From: Termitomyces sp. T153
Taxonomy: Eukaryota > Basidiomycota > Agaricomycetes > Agaricales > Lyophyllaceae
Length of the DNA stretch: 57,085 nt
Assembly (NCBI GenBank): GCA_018296165.2
Contig: JACKQL020000197.1
Span: forward strand, 1-57,085
Direction of reading: 5' to 3'
This document shows positions 10,944-21,710 of this stretch, piece after piece (the first letter of the stretch is position 1; every line of letters starts with the position of its first letter). The notes under the pieces are model-generated. The model worked only from the letters and a program-made list of their open reading frames with translations. It searched no databases and was not told where the DNA came from. A program made the position numbers and the translations under genes.

Positions 10944-12696
10944 CATAACCGTAATGGTTTTCCGAAATTGGAAAGAGCACTCATTCAACTTCGTCAGATG
11001 AGTAAGCCGTGGAGTGGAGTGGCCAAAAGACTACGTAGGCGTTCCCAGTCATCAACAGAGAAGGCAGCATACATAGATCACGGGTTGTCGATGCAAGTAC
11101 GTAGCTGTCTCTGTCAGATTGAACCATCATGGTGTTTTGCAGATCGACAATATCCTGGTATCGATATCAATTGGAGGACACGAAGCCAGCACGACAGCCG
11201 TTTCAAAATCGATAAGCAAGACGAGAATTTCACTGTCGCGTGGGTAGTACGGTAATTTGTCCCCAAAACGGCCGTGATTTAGGAAAGCGTGAGAACATTG
11301 CTGATAAGGAAAAGCTTGCCATGAGAGTGATTACTCAGAGATCGTAATACGGATTACTGTTCATGAGTCCTTCATCTTTTTTTTTTTTTTGGAGTAGCGA
11401 ATACAGTGATGGAGGACGACGCCCTTGGCGAGTCCCCACCACCCGCTGGCTGCACACCTGGGATTACAACCAGGTTCCATATTGGGCAGCGAAGAGTCCT
11501 TCATCTTGCAAGTACCAAATGCCTACTGAACTTCCCAGTGATCATACATCGTTTACTGGAAATCTGGATGATCGTTGAATGTTGAATGTTGGATGCTCAG
11601 CGCTCAGCGCTCAATCTGACCCAGACAAACTTCTTATGTAAGCCTTAAACGATGCAGAGTGTATCATGATGTCTATAAGTGCTTCTACCGTACTCAGACT
11701 GCTTCGTGTTGATGCAAGGGTTCCAGGGTCTGTCCTCTAATCGAGTATAAACAAATCTGACCAAAGCATTGGAGTCCTCTTGCTGCAAATGTAAAGCTGC
11801 TCGATATTTCTTCTTAGTGGGACCCTTGATGGAGAAATTCTGTCTATTTCACTAAAATTTTGAATCTTTTTCTTGTATCTAGTTACTTCAAGTCCTAGAG
11901 GCTCTCATTGATAACGAATATTGAAGTTTGGCCTCCCTACCCATTAACGTTCACCCCCTCCGATCTCATCGCTATCACAAGATAGTGTTAGGGGAACAGC
12001 TTGAATACCAGCTTTATTTGATTGCTTGCAATTGGCTCAATCGGCTCACTCAGCTCCACCTTCAAGCTGGCGCGCTGACGTCCGACCTAGGGTAGACCAT
12101 AGTATACAAATTTGTCGACGGGCGTCGATGCGTCGCTATGAGGGCTTATTACAGTCTACCTCGGTCATCGGTGAGCGTTGCTTCGTGCCTTATCAATGAT
12201 TTCATAGGCATTTGCTTATGCAGGGCTCTGTTGCATCTCTTCATCTGATCCTAGGACCTCTACCGCGATTGCATGTTCAGAAGGTCGTCTCTAAACAACC
12301 GTCTCCCTTTGCCACTTGACCATTCGGCAACTTTTTGAAGTCCATGCCAAAGTCGTATTTACGTGTTTTTATATTGCGGACAGTGTGATCGATCTGTTGC
12401 CACTGAAAATGTACTCGGGTTCATTCTTACGTCAAAATCCATTCACTAGTCGACAAGAAATGATCACAAACCCGTTTAGGGAAGCCGCAGATGCTTATGA
12501 CAGTTGACATTTCAGTACCTCTGACACTGATGTATCATGAGGATCTCATCGAGGGGAAGTTTATTCATCGACTTACCAAGCCATGAACGAAGAGTGCTGA
12601 TTAACACGAGTTTTTATGGTATGCATATAAACTATCTTTTTGATTGAGTTCGAAAAACTCTAACTCTCACCTTCAGCCAGGCAAAGTCGAAGCGAG
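10944..12696. other. Intergenic region, no supported gene
   Basis: This stretch holds a 13-T run near 11378 and several frames under 75 codons. The plus-strand frame 10656-11255 overlaps GST exon 1 and is a shadow. Nothing with a domain, phase-consistent introns or tRNA structure was found. The last 200 bp should contain the promoter of the MDR gene at 12697. Confidence 0.4.
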
Positions 12697-14049
12697 ATGC
12701 CGCAGCATAAAGCTCTCTTCCTCGACGCGAAATGTGGAAACTGGGCGCTTGGCTACAACGACACCCCAAAGCCAGGCAATGGCGAACTTTTGGTGAAGAT
12801 TGAGGCTGTAGGCCTTAATCCAGTTGACTGGAGCATCCAGAAGTGGGGGTTATTCATTGAGAATTATCCAGCGATTCTGGGCACCGACACGGCTGGCGTT
12901 GTAGTCGAAGTTGGTCCTGGGGTAACGAATTTTGCAGTTGGAGACAGAGTGTACGTTATTTTCAGATGATGATCCGGATACTAACCATAACCTAATTTCC
13001 AGTCTATACCAAGGCTCCTGGGCGAATGAGAGGGCAAGCTACCAACAATACAACATCGCTCCGGCTGTGACTACAGCAAAGGTAAAATTCTAAGGTCATA
13101 ATTACATCACGATATATCACTTATGACGAGTGCAGATACCCAATTTTCTCTCGTTCGAGGCAGCGGCAACAATCCCTGTCTGCTTGACTGCAGCCTTCCT
13201 GGGCTTGTATAATTCCACTCCTCACGGTGCAGGGTATACTCCTCCATTCCGGTCATCGGCTGTTGGTAAGTATACTCAAAAACCGATTCTCATCTTTGGA
13301 GGTGCAGGTTCCGTTGGACAATTCGGTACATTTTCAAACTTTCCATGAATCTCAGCTTGCTAATTGTTTCGCGAAGCTATTCAACTTGCGAAGCTCAGTG
13401 GATTCTCGCCCATCATCGCTACCGCTTCCGTGAAGCATACTCGCTACCTCAAATCGCTTGGTGCGACTCACGTTCTTGATCGAACTGCCCCTCTATCTTC
13501 CCTCGGTTCGGCAGTAAAGGAGATTACCAGTGCACCCATCGAGATTGTGTACGATGCAGTTTCAACTGCTGACACTCAGAATGCCGGCTACAATATTCTA
13601 GCCTCCAATGGTTCTATGGTTGTCGTCCTAAACCCGGAGGTTAACAAGATTCCTGGGAAGAAAGTGTACCATGTCTTCGCTATGCCGAACCTTCCTCACA
13701 CCAGCGAGATCAGCGCCAACATGTACAGCAAGCTGACAGAATGGCTGGAGGAGGGTACAATTCTAGTACGTATGCTTTTGTATAGTTGAAGTTGATCCTG
13801 GTCTCACAGCTCCTTTAGCCTCTCAGGGCCGAAATTCTCCCTTCTGGCCTCGAAGGCGTGACTGGTGGCCTATCCAAGCTTGAGAATGGTCAAGTATCTG
13901 GCGCAAAACTGGTGGCTCGCCCTCAGTTCACGGGAAGGATTCGAGAACCCTCGAAGATCGCAAACAAGGAAGAAGCTAGTACGAATGGGACCAAGCATAA
14001 CGAACAGGCTACGAGGCGTAAATCGTTCTTTAAACGCATGATATCTTGA
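12697..14049 (+). CDS. MDR-family oxidoreductase (quinone/enoyl reductase-like, ToxD type)
   Basis: Exons: 12697-12950, 13003-13081, 13136-13325, 13377-13765 and 13819-14049; introns are 51-54 nt and phases agree. The product is 380 aa. The GroES-like N-domain has GELLVKIEAVGLNPVDW and YPAILGTDTAGVVVEVG. The coenzyme domain has ILIFGGAGSVGQF then AIQLAKLSG, the GxGxxG-type NADPH loop, split by intron 3. The place where zinc-dependent alcohol dehydrogenases carry the catalytic Cys is occupied by LNPVDWS, so this is a zinc-independent reductase like ToxD or LovC-type enoyl reductases. The C-terminus has a basic tail (about 40 residues, ending RRKSFFKRMIS) beyond the usual SGAKLVARP end. No polyketide synthase is near, so a role in a natural-product pathway is not supported. 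The substrate is unknown. Confidence 0.9.
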
Positions 14050-14369
14050 GTATCCTGTTTCGTAGTCTCTTTCTCAACCTACATAAGTTGGATCTATGGC
14101 TATTGTGCGAGTATTTCTACGACAAAATTGTCAATTTTCGCGTTGATGCAACAAATAGGTGTGAACACGATTGGTCAAATTTGAAATTTCCCACCCACAA
14201 CATGCTGAAAAAACCGTGAAGAATTCTGTATATTTTGAGCCATATTCAGCACTCTTTGACCTCCTTCACCATGCCCGCAGACAGACAGGACCTCCAGTCT
14301 TTGTGTGCCTGAGTCGAATCGGAACTGACTATGCGGCGTATGTAGAGAAATTTGGATGCCAGCGTTTCT

Positions 14370-15370
14370 GAGCTCGAAGCTAGCTCAATCGCGAGCTTGC
14401 GGCCATTCTAGATCGTCAATGGATCCTACAAAATTGTATCAACTACTACAGAGCACTGCTATCTTCTATTCAATGATTACCGCCCGATATCTTGAAAGAA
14501 ATATTTGTCTATTGTCTGCTAATGGACCGTAACACTATCATGAGGTCCAACGAAGCACCACTTGTCCTTGGACTTCCATGAAGAGAGATGTCCTTCGCGA
14601 CACCTCTGGGCGAGTATCCATTCCACTGCTTCAAGTCCAATCATTCATCAATTGGTTAGTACAATCTGGACAATGTCCCCTGTCTATTTCGTTCGCGCAA
14701 GGATTAGATGTGCTCCACTCGCCTAATCACGATCATAGTCCGGTACGTGATGGCGACTAGGACGCAGACATTCTCGTCCTCCATGACTCACTCCGTTGTG
14801 CGATGTACTCTTTGAATATTTGTTTAGCTCTAAAAAACATTCCATCACTCGAATCAGGTCCCCTGAAGACTGCCTCGGATTTGGACTTGGAAAATCTCTA
14901 TTCGTTGACCTTGAATGTACATTCTCTGCCTCTTCGGTATAACTGGGTAATGTTTCCCTTCTCAAGTCCGCTGGTCTATCATTACAGAGCTTGATCTCGA
15001 AAAACACACCGTCCCACATGATGACTCGGATGTACTCGCACTTTCTAGATGTTAATTGTAGAAGTAGTCTGGTGGTAAATCTTCCACTGATGTCTGGCGT
15101 ATCCATGCCGTGTCTAACCCAATTCTGGATCGAGGAGAAATCGCACTCTTCGTCGTATTTTGATAGGCTTGATATACCCCTGCTCAGCACATCTAAAATC
15201 ATGAGGAACTGTCTACCAACATACCAGACAGTGAGTCTCTGCAGATCTCCTCTGCCCACTGCCCATGCTAGAAACTTTGTATACCATCAGCCTTCGCCAC
15301 TTGTCAAATGTTCATGTGGAACAGAGCCGGTGAAGTGCTTCGCATATAACAAGATTCATTCTCGATGATT
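14370..15370 (+). pseudogene. F-box protein pseudogene
   Basis: One reading frame carries the standard basidiomycete F-box text, but with stops: ILDRQWILQNCINYYRALL, then TGA at 14474-14476, LPPDILKEIFVYCL, MDRNTIMRSNEAPLVLGL, then TGA at 14579-14581, followed in another frame by IPLLQVQSFINWLVQSGQCP. In intact relatives an Arg precedes LPPD and a Cys-Arg follows the APLVLGL block, so the stops fall at conserved coding positions. Further frame changes occur downstream, with leucine-rich pieces up to about 15370. F-box proteins recruit substrates to SCF ubiquitin ligases. This copy cannot make a full protein. The minus-strand frame at 14723-15259 is a shadow of this relic. Confidence 0.65.
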
Positions 15371-15930
15371 ACTTGGGAATTAGGTGAAATCGATGACTTC
15401 ATGACACTCGCAGCGAACGACGACCTGTTAACCTAGCTCAGAGTGGTGCGAATCTTCGAAGTCCATGGAACCGCTTCTTTCTCCTTTCCATCAAATCCAC
15501 GTTATGATAGTCTCCCTTTGAAGCGTGTTGAAGTGGTCTTAGACATCCTGTTGAGGCGGATGTAAAGTCTCAACTGGAGACAGAGTAGTTTAGAACTGGT
15601 GCTACATATCCACCAGCGCCACCAGCGCCACCCGCTTCCGTCAGATACAAGTGGAGATGTAGAATGTGAATTGCTATAGAAAGTACCACGGTTGACATCA
15701 GTTCCCCAAGCAGTACGCGGTCGATGCCATAAGTAGAAGAAGAACAGCCGAACAAGAATGGTGTTTCGAAAAAATGTACAAGAAGTGTTCGTCATTAACA
15801 CAATAGGCAGAAGGAATGAGGGGTGGAGAAGGAGTATACGTAATACAAAAGTGAACTGATCAAAGGAAGCTGTATGTAGTTTTGGAACCTTCGTTCGAAT
15901 TGTGGACCCGAAAGAGAGAGGAAGAACGAT
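15371..15930. other. Intergenic, 3' flank of the first CE4 gene
   Basis: No gene is supported. The minus-strand frames here (15502-15801 and 15570-15755) have no domain. The region just left of 15931 should include the 3' UTR of the CE4 gene. Confidence 0.4.
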
Positions 15931-17277
15931 TCAACATGTCCAAGAGGCCTATTGATTTCGCGTGAGGGAGAATATTTCAATGGAAAAAAGCTTACGTCGC
16001 GTGGAGAGGCATCACCCTGATAGCGGTACGGTTCTATGCCCAAGCACTCGGCTACACTCACGAGCCTGTATCCTGCTTCTTGAAGGACCTCAATAGCATG
16101 AGGCAAAACGATTCCGCTATAAAAGTGGACTGAACTTCGATAATGGACATGAGACTAAAAAATACGAACACAGTTGTCTCTAAAGGGAAGTGATACCAGC
16201 TTTTTCTCTTGATCTAGGATTCGATTATTGTAATACAGGCTTACCGTACACCTCATGATTGAGAGCTAATAGAGTGCTAGGATGCTCGTTGGCTACGTCG
16301 TCATAAAGATTCTTACTCTCTTCGGGAGTCTTTCCGACCGAGTCACCCGAGCTAGTATTCGAGGAGTCGAGAGTCATAGTGGCTCGACGTGATGGCAAGC
16401 TTGAATGACGTACTCGAAGTCCCAGTTCACAAGAGTTTGGCCTCGTTCGTATGCAACTTGGCGGACAAGATCATTATATTCGCCGTAGGCTGCTCGTTTG
16501 TGGGCGACTGATAGGTGAAAGCGAGAATGAAACATACGACAACGTGTAAATGCCGGAACGACGCCTAGAATCTTCTTCAGGGCGTCTGTCACACGGATTC
16601 AGCCAAAGATTTGGCGCGAGTCACGTGCTGTACCACTCACCCTCGGTACGAGAAAACTCAGAGACAACTGTGAATGAATTCATGAAATGATAAATAAGCA
16701 TGGTGGAGACGCACGCTGAGTTTTGTCGAGAGTGGTCAAATGACCATGACTCCATGTGTGCGATCCGATTTGGTGGCCTTTCGAGTAAGCATACGCGGCA
16801 CCATCAACAGATTCCCTGGTGTAAATGCAATCATCTGTACGGAAGATTAATCGACATTGGATAGTGAGCTGAAATCCGAATTTGATCAACCCAAATGAAG
16901 GACGCACAATTTTGGCCATCTGTAAGGAGTTAGAAAGTTTGGGTATAGGCAAAAGACATGCAGCTTACTAAAGAAGAAAGTCCCAGTCGCGCCAGCCGCA
17001 CTAAGCGTGTCACTGACATTTTTTCTGAATGTCCAAGTGTAGGTGACCATATAGCCACTCAATAGTGAAGTAAGAAAGCTTACAGATAAATGTAAGGACC
17101 GTCATCCTTCTCAAAAATCTGTGAGAGTCCTGATCCATCGCGACATTTACTTACAAAAGTTAGGGCAGCTGTATTTGGAACCGTGCATTTTGTGATGACT
17201 TGTGGCAGCTCGCGCCTGGTGGGTATTGCAAGTACAAGGGTAGCCAATGCGAATATACAAATCCAGGAGGCAAACAT
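15931..17277 (-). CDS. Polysaccharide (chitin) deacetylase, CE4 family, copy A
   Basis: Twelve exons: 17277-17155, 17106-17084, 17024-16969, 16919-16908, 16834-16715, 16667-16641, 16585-16538, 16489-16414, 16351-16245, 16179-16170, 16116-15996 and 15948-15931. All phases agree, and the product is 246 aa. A signal peptide (MFASWICIFALATLVLAI) starts it, so the protein is secreted. NodB motifs: TF then DDGP (D42, D43), SHTWSH (zinc ligands H97, H101), RCPYGEYND, WDF then SGDS, and LNHEV. The enzyme should remove acetyl groups from chitin or related polymers in the cell wall. Motif 3 normally reads RPPYG; here the first Pro is Cys136. Exons 4 (12 nt) and 10 (10 nt) are microexons shared with copies B and C. 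The C-terminus SWTC is also shared. The phase and the family alignment support the joins. Confidence 0.9.
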
Positions 17278-18090
17278 TGCGGTAAAAAAAGAAAGGAACT
17301 CGTGGGACGATAGCACAGAAAAGTAGGAAAGGGAGAAAGGGAAGCAATTGCAAAAGACATGCAGACAGCGTTTGATTTCATTGGAGCCGGGAAATTCCTA
17401 TTCGCGACCTTGAGCTGGGGACGATCATAATAAAGGCTTCTTTCTGGCAGGTACAAACGTCAGAGCGATGAGCGATGTATATATATAGATAATGCGTTGT
17501 CAGTAGGTTGGTGGACTGCGAAGATCGAACTGTGAACCATAGCGCTGAGCAAGCGAATAGTTGGCGTTGCGCTATTGAGGGAGGGAAGCGCGCCCAACCA
17601 GAAAGGCCCTTAGCCGGAGAAAGTAGACCAACTCAAAAGAAAAGTCCTCACATGCAATACACTATTACATCAGAGAAACTTGGCGGTGGTTGAAATCACG
17701 GAAGGACAATAGATTAGATTAGATCCTGTAACGTTCAGAATGTTAAGTTTTGAAAACCTCTGCTCAGTCTGCCACTGAGTCGAAATGGCAGAAATTGTCG
17801 AGTCGACTGATAGGCTTAACGCGGAGATGACGGAAGTAGTACTTGTTGCCTGAATAACTTCCATAGAGTTGTGCTCAAGCCTGCTCCTAAATAGTATAAG
17901 ACAGGCGCCTATCCTTGGACTTCAACGGAAACTTGACTTTGTCAGTCGTTCGTACCTCCGCTAGCTATCGCGATGTATACCCGGTATCTTTTTGGTACCA
18001 CAAAAAACAGTACATAGCTTACAACATGACTCCATCAATTTGGCACGTGTACCACTTCTCTGTCCGACTCTCTCCAGACTATTTATATTC
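17278..18090. other. Divergent promoter region between CE4 copy A and the DHHC gene
   Basis: The two genes are transcribed away from this 0.8-kb interval, so both promoters should lie here. A TATA-like run occurs at 17478-17487. Small frames exist but none is credible. Confidence 0.45.
17478..17487. promoter_or_regulatory. TATATATATA run, possible TATA element
   Basis: This is a symmetric ten-base TA run about 200 nt upstream of the CE4 copy A start codon and about 600 nt upstream of the DHHC start. The distance suits the CE4 gene better if the 5' UTR is long or spliced. Weak support. Confidence 0.25.
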
Positions 18091-19576
18091 ATGGTCAATT
18101 CATGTTCAAAAACCGTGTTTCGCTGCTTCAAAGCCCTAGAAAGAGCTGGAGACAGTATCACTGGCACGGCAGGTCCGTTCTTTGTGGGACTCGCTATTTG
18201 CCTAATGACAACAGGGGCAATATGTTTTTGTGCGTACGTGTCACGACTTGATATTCGATCTGAATAACTAACCCAAGTTTACAGTTGACGTTATAATGCC
18301 CAGCCTTTCTTTTCAAATCGTAACGTTGCCGGTGTGCTTAATGATTGCATTGAACCTGTTCATGCACTATTTCTACGTGTGCACCGTCCGACCCGGATTT
18401 GTCGATGAGCCTCCAGCAAAGCCAGGACACAACATGCTATGGGCAAAGATGAGTCGACCAAGAAAGGGCAAGGCACTAATGGGGAGAGTCAAATGGTCGT
18501 CGATCGTGAATGTTACGCCAGCAGAGACGACACAGTGCAGCAAATGTGGCCAGACGAAACCCGAAGTGAGTAGACTTGTTGCCTTCTTTGTGCATCCCTC
18601 ACCTGTAACCAGCGAACACATCACTGTCGTATTTGCAAACGATGCGTCCTCAAATACGATCACCATTGCCCCGTAAGTTCTGTCGGTAATTTAGCCTCCG
18701 TCCAACTCTCATTCACGGCAGTGTGCGTCTTCATACCCCCGCTGAGTGCTTGCGTCTCATCTTTGAATAGGGATAAACCAGTGCGTGGGGCTCTATAATG
18801 AACGTCATTTTGTTCTTTTTCTGTGCGTTTCGCCAATTCACTCCGCGTGTCCCAACTGAAACCTTCTAGGTCGTATCTCGTACTCTCCACTTTCTGCTAC
18901 GCTGTACTCGGATATAAGCAACTCATCGATGCACTGGGCATTACATTCGTTCGTCAATATCGATTGGTCCATCATAGCACATTGCTGACTCGTCTATGAT
19001 AGACCGAATGGGAATACCGAGTTCCGGCGCTCGCATATATCATCATATATCTACTCGCTGCCGTGCTTTGCCTGGCAGTCGGGATCATGCTTTCTTACCA
19101 TGTGTGGAGCATCTCATGCGGCGAGACTACTGTAGAAGGTCAAGACCATGAGGTGTATACGAAAAAGGCAAAATCCCGAGGAGAGGTCAGTTATATCTAT
19201 GCTGCTTCGATGGGTGTCGACATGTCTTACCTCTCGACTACACAGACATTCGTAAACTCTTATAATCTCGGGTGTGCTCTTCCCTTCATTATTACCTTGT
19301 TACAGTTTTCTGATTCTCCGTTTGCAGGAGAATTCGGAACTTACAACTATTTTTAAACATTGGAGAGGCTGGGTAGTGCGTGTCGCTTCATAGCACCATT
19401 CCTAGTTATCCCCGCTGAGAAATTACATCACTAGTCCACTCTATACCCTTTTCATACCCTTCCGTATCATGCCCTATACCGACGGACGATCCTGGGCTCG
19501 CCGTGAAGGTTATAATCGGCATCATGGCATTCGTCGAGGAGAAGAATTGACCGACGAAGAAGACGAAGACGCGTGA
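18091..19576 (+). CDS. DHHC-type protein S-palmitoyltransferase
   Basis: Exons: 18091-18229, 18285-18565, 18613-18672 (or 18685), 18771-18822, 18870-18948, 19003-19185, 19246-19271, 19328-19372 and 19435-19576. The length is about 335-339 aa. There are four membrane segments, two before and two after a Cys-rich domain: CSKCGQ, RTHHCRICKRC, then KYDHHCP with catalytic C159. The downstream GETTVEG is the TTxE motif, and NSYNLG...NLQLFLN is the PaCCT-like region. The tail is acidic. The enzyme should S-acylate membrane proteins at the ER/Golgi or vacuole. Problem: after DHHCP the family has Trp-Ile-Asn-Gln; the best donor (GTAAGT at 18673) followed by the acceptor at 18770 leaves GGATAAACCAG, which breaks the frame by one base. 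A weaker donor at 18686 restores the frame but inserts VSSVG and drops the Trp. The gene may be damaged or mis-sequenced here. Confidence 0.85.
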
Positions 19577-20355
19577 ACGACATCTATATCGGTTCTTGTA
19601 TATTCAGCGTTATCTGTATTTCTGTGTGAGTCTCATTTCGACTCCTCTTCTCGTCTTCCATCTTCTTTATGATGACATTTGCCGGGGCCATATGACCCTT
19701 CGAAGAGCTGCCATGTACCCTCAATTCTTTCTTCGTGTGGTTTTGAATTGGACTAGGCGCTCTTGGGAAGTAGCTTGATCGACGTCCGGCTGGTAACTAT
19801 TCCGGTAGTAGTTCACATTTTCTGAAATTCTCTTTATCTAGTTCTATTTTCTCTGTCAAGAAGCGTTTACTAATTGTTTATTGTCGTTTAGTTTGATTTT
19901 CCATATATTACTACCGGTGGCCTACTAGTTTCCTCATTCTCAACGTCAGTCAGCGTTAGCGACTAGAAGAGGACGTTGTATCGTGATACATGGCATCCAG
20001 AATAAGTTTGGCATCAGAAATTGTCCGCTTTGACCGAGGAAGGATTGGGACTCACGTACAGTTCGATTTCGTTATGATTTCGTTATAAGTCTTTTAAGTT
20101 CCGCCGGTATGAAGTCATTTCGACACAAATAAGTATGATCAATAGTCTTTAGGTGACACTGATGTAGTAAAAATAGACAGGAGAATCGAAATGGTGCAAT
20201 CCAATATTGGATGAGAGATAAACCAAGGGTGATAAAGTCCGATGACCATTAGAACTAGGAAAAATTGGAGCGCCATACGTAGAAAGTGTCATTATTTGTC
20301 GTGAGATACGTTCGTGCGAGAGCGAGTAGCGACAGGCAGTGATAATCCATCACGT
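19577..20355. other. Convergent 3' region between DHHC and CE4 copy B
   Basis: The two genes run toward each other across this interval. It should hold both 3' UTRs. A 60-codon plus frame (19596-19778) is not supported. No repeat was found. Confidence 0.5.
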
Positions 20356-21710
20356 TTAGCAAGTCCAAGAGGCCTGCAATGATTCAATATGGAAGAGGAC
20401 TGAGTCGAAACTAGGCCAATCACTTACATCAGGGGTACCACGCGGGCCAACACTCTGGTAAGCTGGAAGGCCAACACATTCAGCCAAAGAGACAAGGCGG
20501 TATCCGGCGTCTTGCAACTGCTGGATAGCGTAAGGAAGGACTTGATGGCTATGGAAAGAATAACGTTCGTTATGTTTATTCCGGGAATGAGACTCGGAAA
20601 GACTCACGCAGTAGTTTCTAAATAAATTTCAAGTTTGTTCTCGATCAGTCATTCAACTCAAAACCCAATGGGCTTACCTATGGTTTCGTGATTCAAAGCC
20701 AAGATAGTCTGGGGGTGCTCATCGATCAACTCATCGTAGTTATCCTTACTTTCATCAGGAGTGGCGCCAACAGAGTCTCCGGAGCTATTTGGAAGTCAAG
20801 GGATTAGTTGAGGCTGGGTGCGCTTTTGTCAAGCACTTACTCGAAATCCCAGATAACCAATTTCTGGCCACGAATCTCTGATGCCTGGCGGACGAGATCA
20901 TTGTAATTACCATAGGCTGTTTTGCAATATGTTGGAGTAAAAGACACTCGTGAACGTTCAGAACTCACGAGGACGCATGAAAGCGGGGACGACGCCAACG
21001 ATCCTCGACAGTGCCACTGTACAACATCAGCGATACTACGCTCGATAGAAGAATGTTTTCTTACGTTCAACCCTCCACATCTCATCATGGACTTCAAAAT
21101 TCTGTCAGCCGCATGTGTAAAAGTGAAGGCTCGCACTCACTCTGGTCCCAAGTGAGAGTAGTCAGATCCTTGTGGGCCCATGTATGCGAAGCGACTTGAT
21201 GACCCTTGTCGAAAGCGTATCGCACACGCTTAATTTCATCGGCGTTATAGATGCATTCGTCTTCAAAGGCATTATTGCATCGTGAGGCTAGCGAAGTTAT
21301 GAGGAAGGTGTTGAAGGCTCACAATTATCACCATCTAGATTTTAAAGAGAGATCTAGAATGCAGTCCATGTTCATAAAATGTGACGTACTAAAGAAAAAC
21401 GTTCCTGTTGCGTTAGCTGCCACTAGCGCCTTACTGATATCGTAGCTAAACGCGATTGAGTTGAGGGTATTCAAATTTGCATCAGCTTCCTATATCAACT
21501 AACAGATACACCCAAGGCCCATCATCCTAATCACCATGAAGGAAACTTTGCCAGCAACGAGATCGAAGGACGTACAAACGTTAGTGCTGCAGTATTGGGT
21601 ACTGTACACCTAGTAATGACCTGAGCTAATGGCGCTTGTCTTTTGTACGGAGTCGCTGCAGCCGAAAGGGCCAGACAGACAGTTGTAAAGACAGACACTT
21701 TAGCCAACAT
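20356..21710 (-). CDS. Polysaccharide (chitin) deacetylase, CE4 family, copy B
   Basis: Twelve exons: 21710-21576, 21526-21504, 21445-21390, 21334-21323, 21260-21141, 21091-21065, 21016-20969, 20916-20841, 20784-20678, 20617-20608, 20548-20428 and 20373-20356. The product is 250 aa. The signal peptide is MLAKVSVFTTVCLALSAAAT, so secretion is expected. Motifs: DDGPW, SHTWAH, RPPYGNYND, WDFDSGDS and LNHET. It should deacetylate chitin or a related wall polymer. The last motif reads LNHETI where copies A and C have LNHEVY. From exon 2 onward every exon has the same length as in copies A and C, including microexons of 12 and 10 nt. Exon 6 is set by the acceptor TTTTGAAG at 21092, giving the family-like HDEMWRVE; an upstream acceptor would give a 39-nt intron and a worse match. 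The gene ends in SWTC. Confidence 0.92.

Noticed and set aside
11395..11490. Possible tRNA or tRNA-derived element after the T13 run (CCTGGGATTACAACCAGG)
   Set aside because: It has no matching acceptor stem, D-arm or B-box (GGTTCGANNCC); the similarity is limited to a short palindrome.
12697..14049. Secondary-metabolite cluster built on the ToxD-like reductase and nearby GSTs
   Set aside because: No polyketide synthase, NRPS, terpene synthase, P450 or transporter is present in the window; these families are common as housekeeping or detoxification enzymes.
14723..15259. 178-codon minus-strand open frame
   Set aside because: It overlaps the plus-strand F-box relic and has no recognisable domain; it is best explained as a shadow frame.
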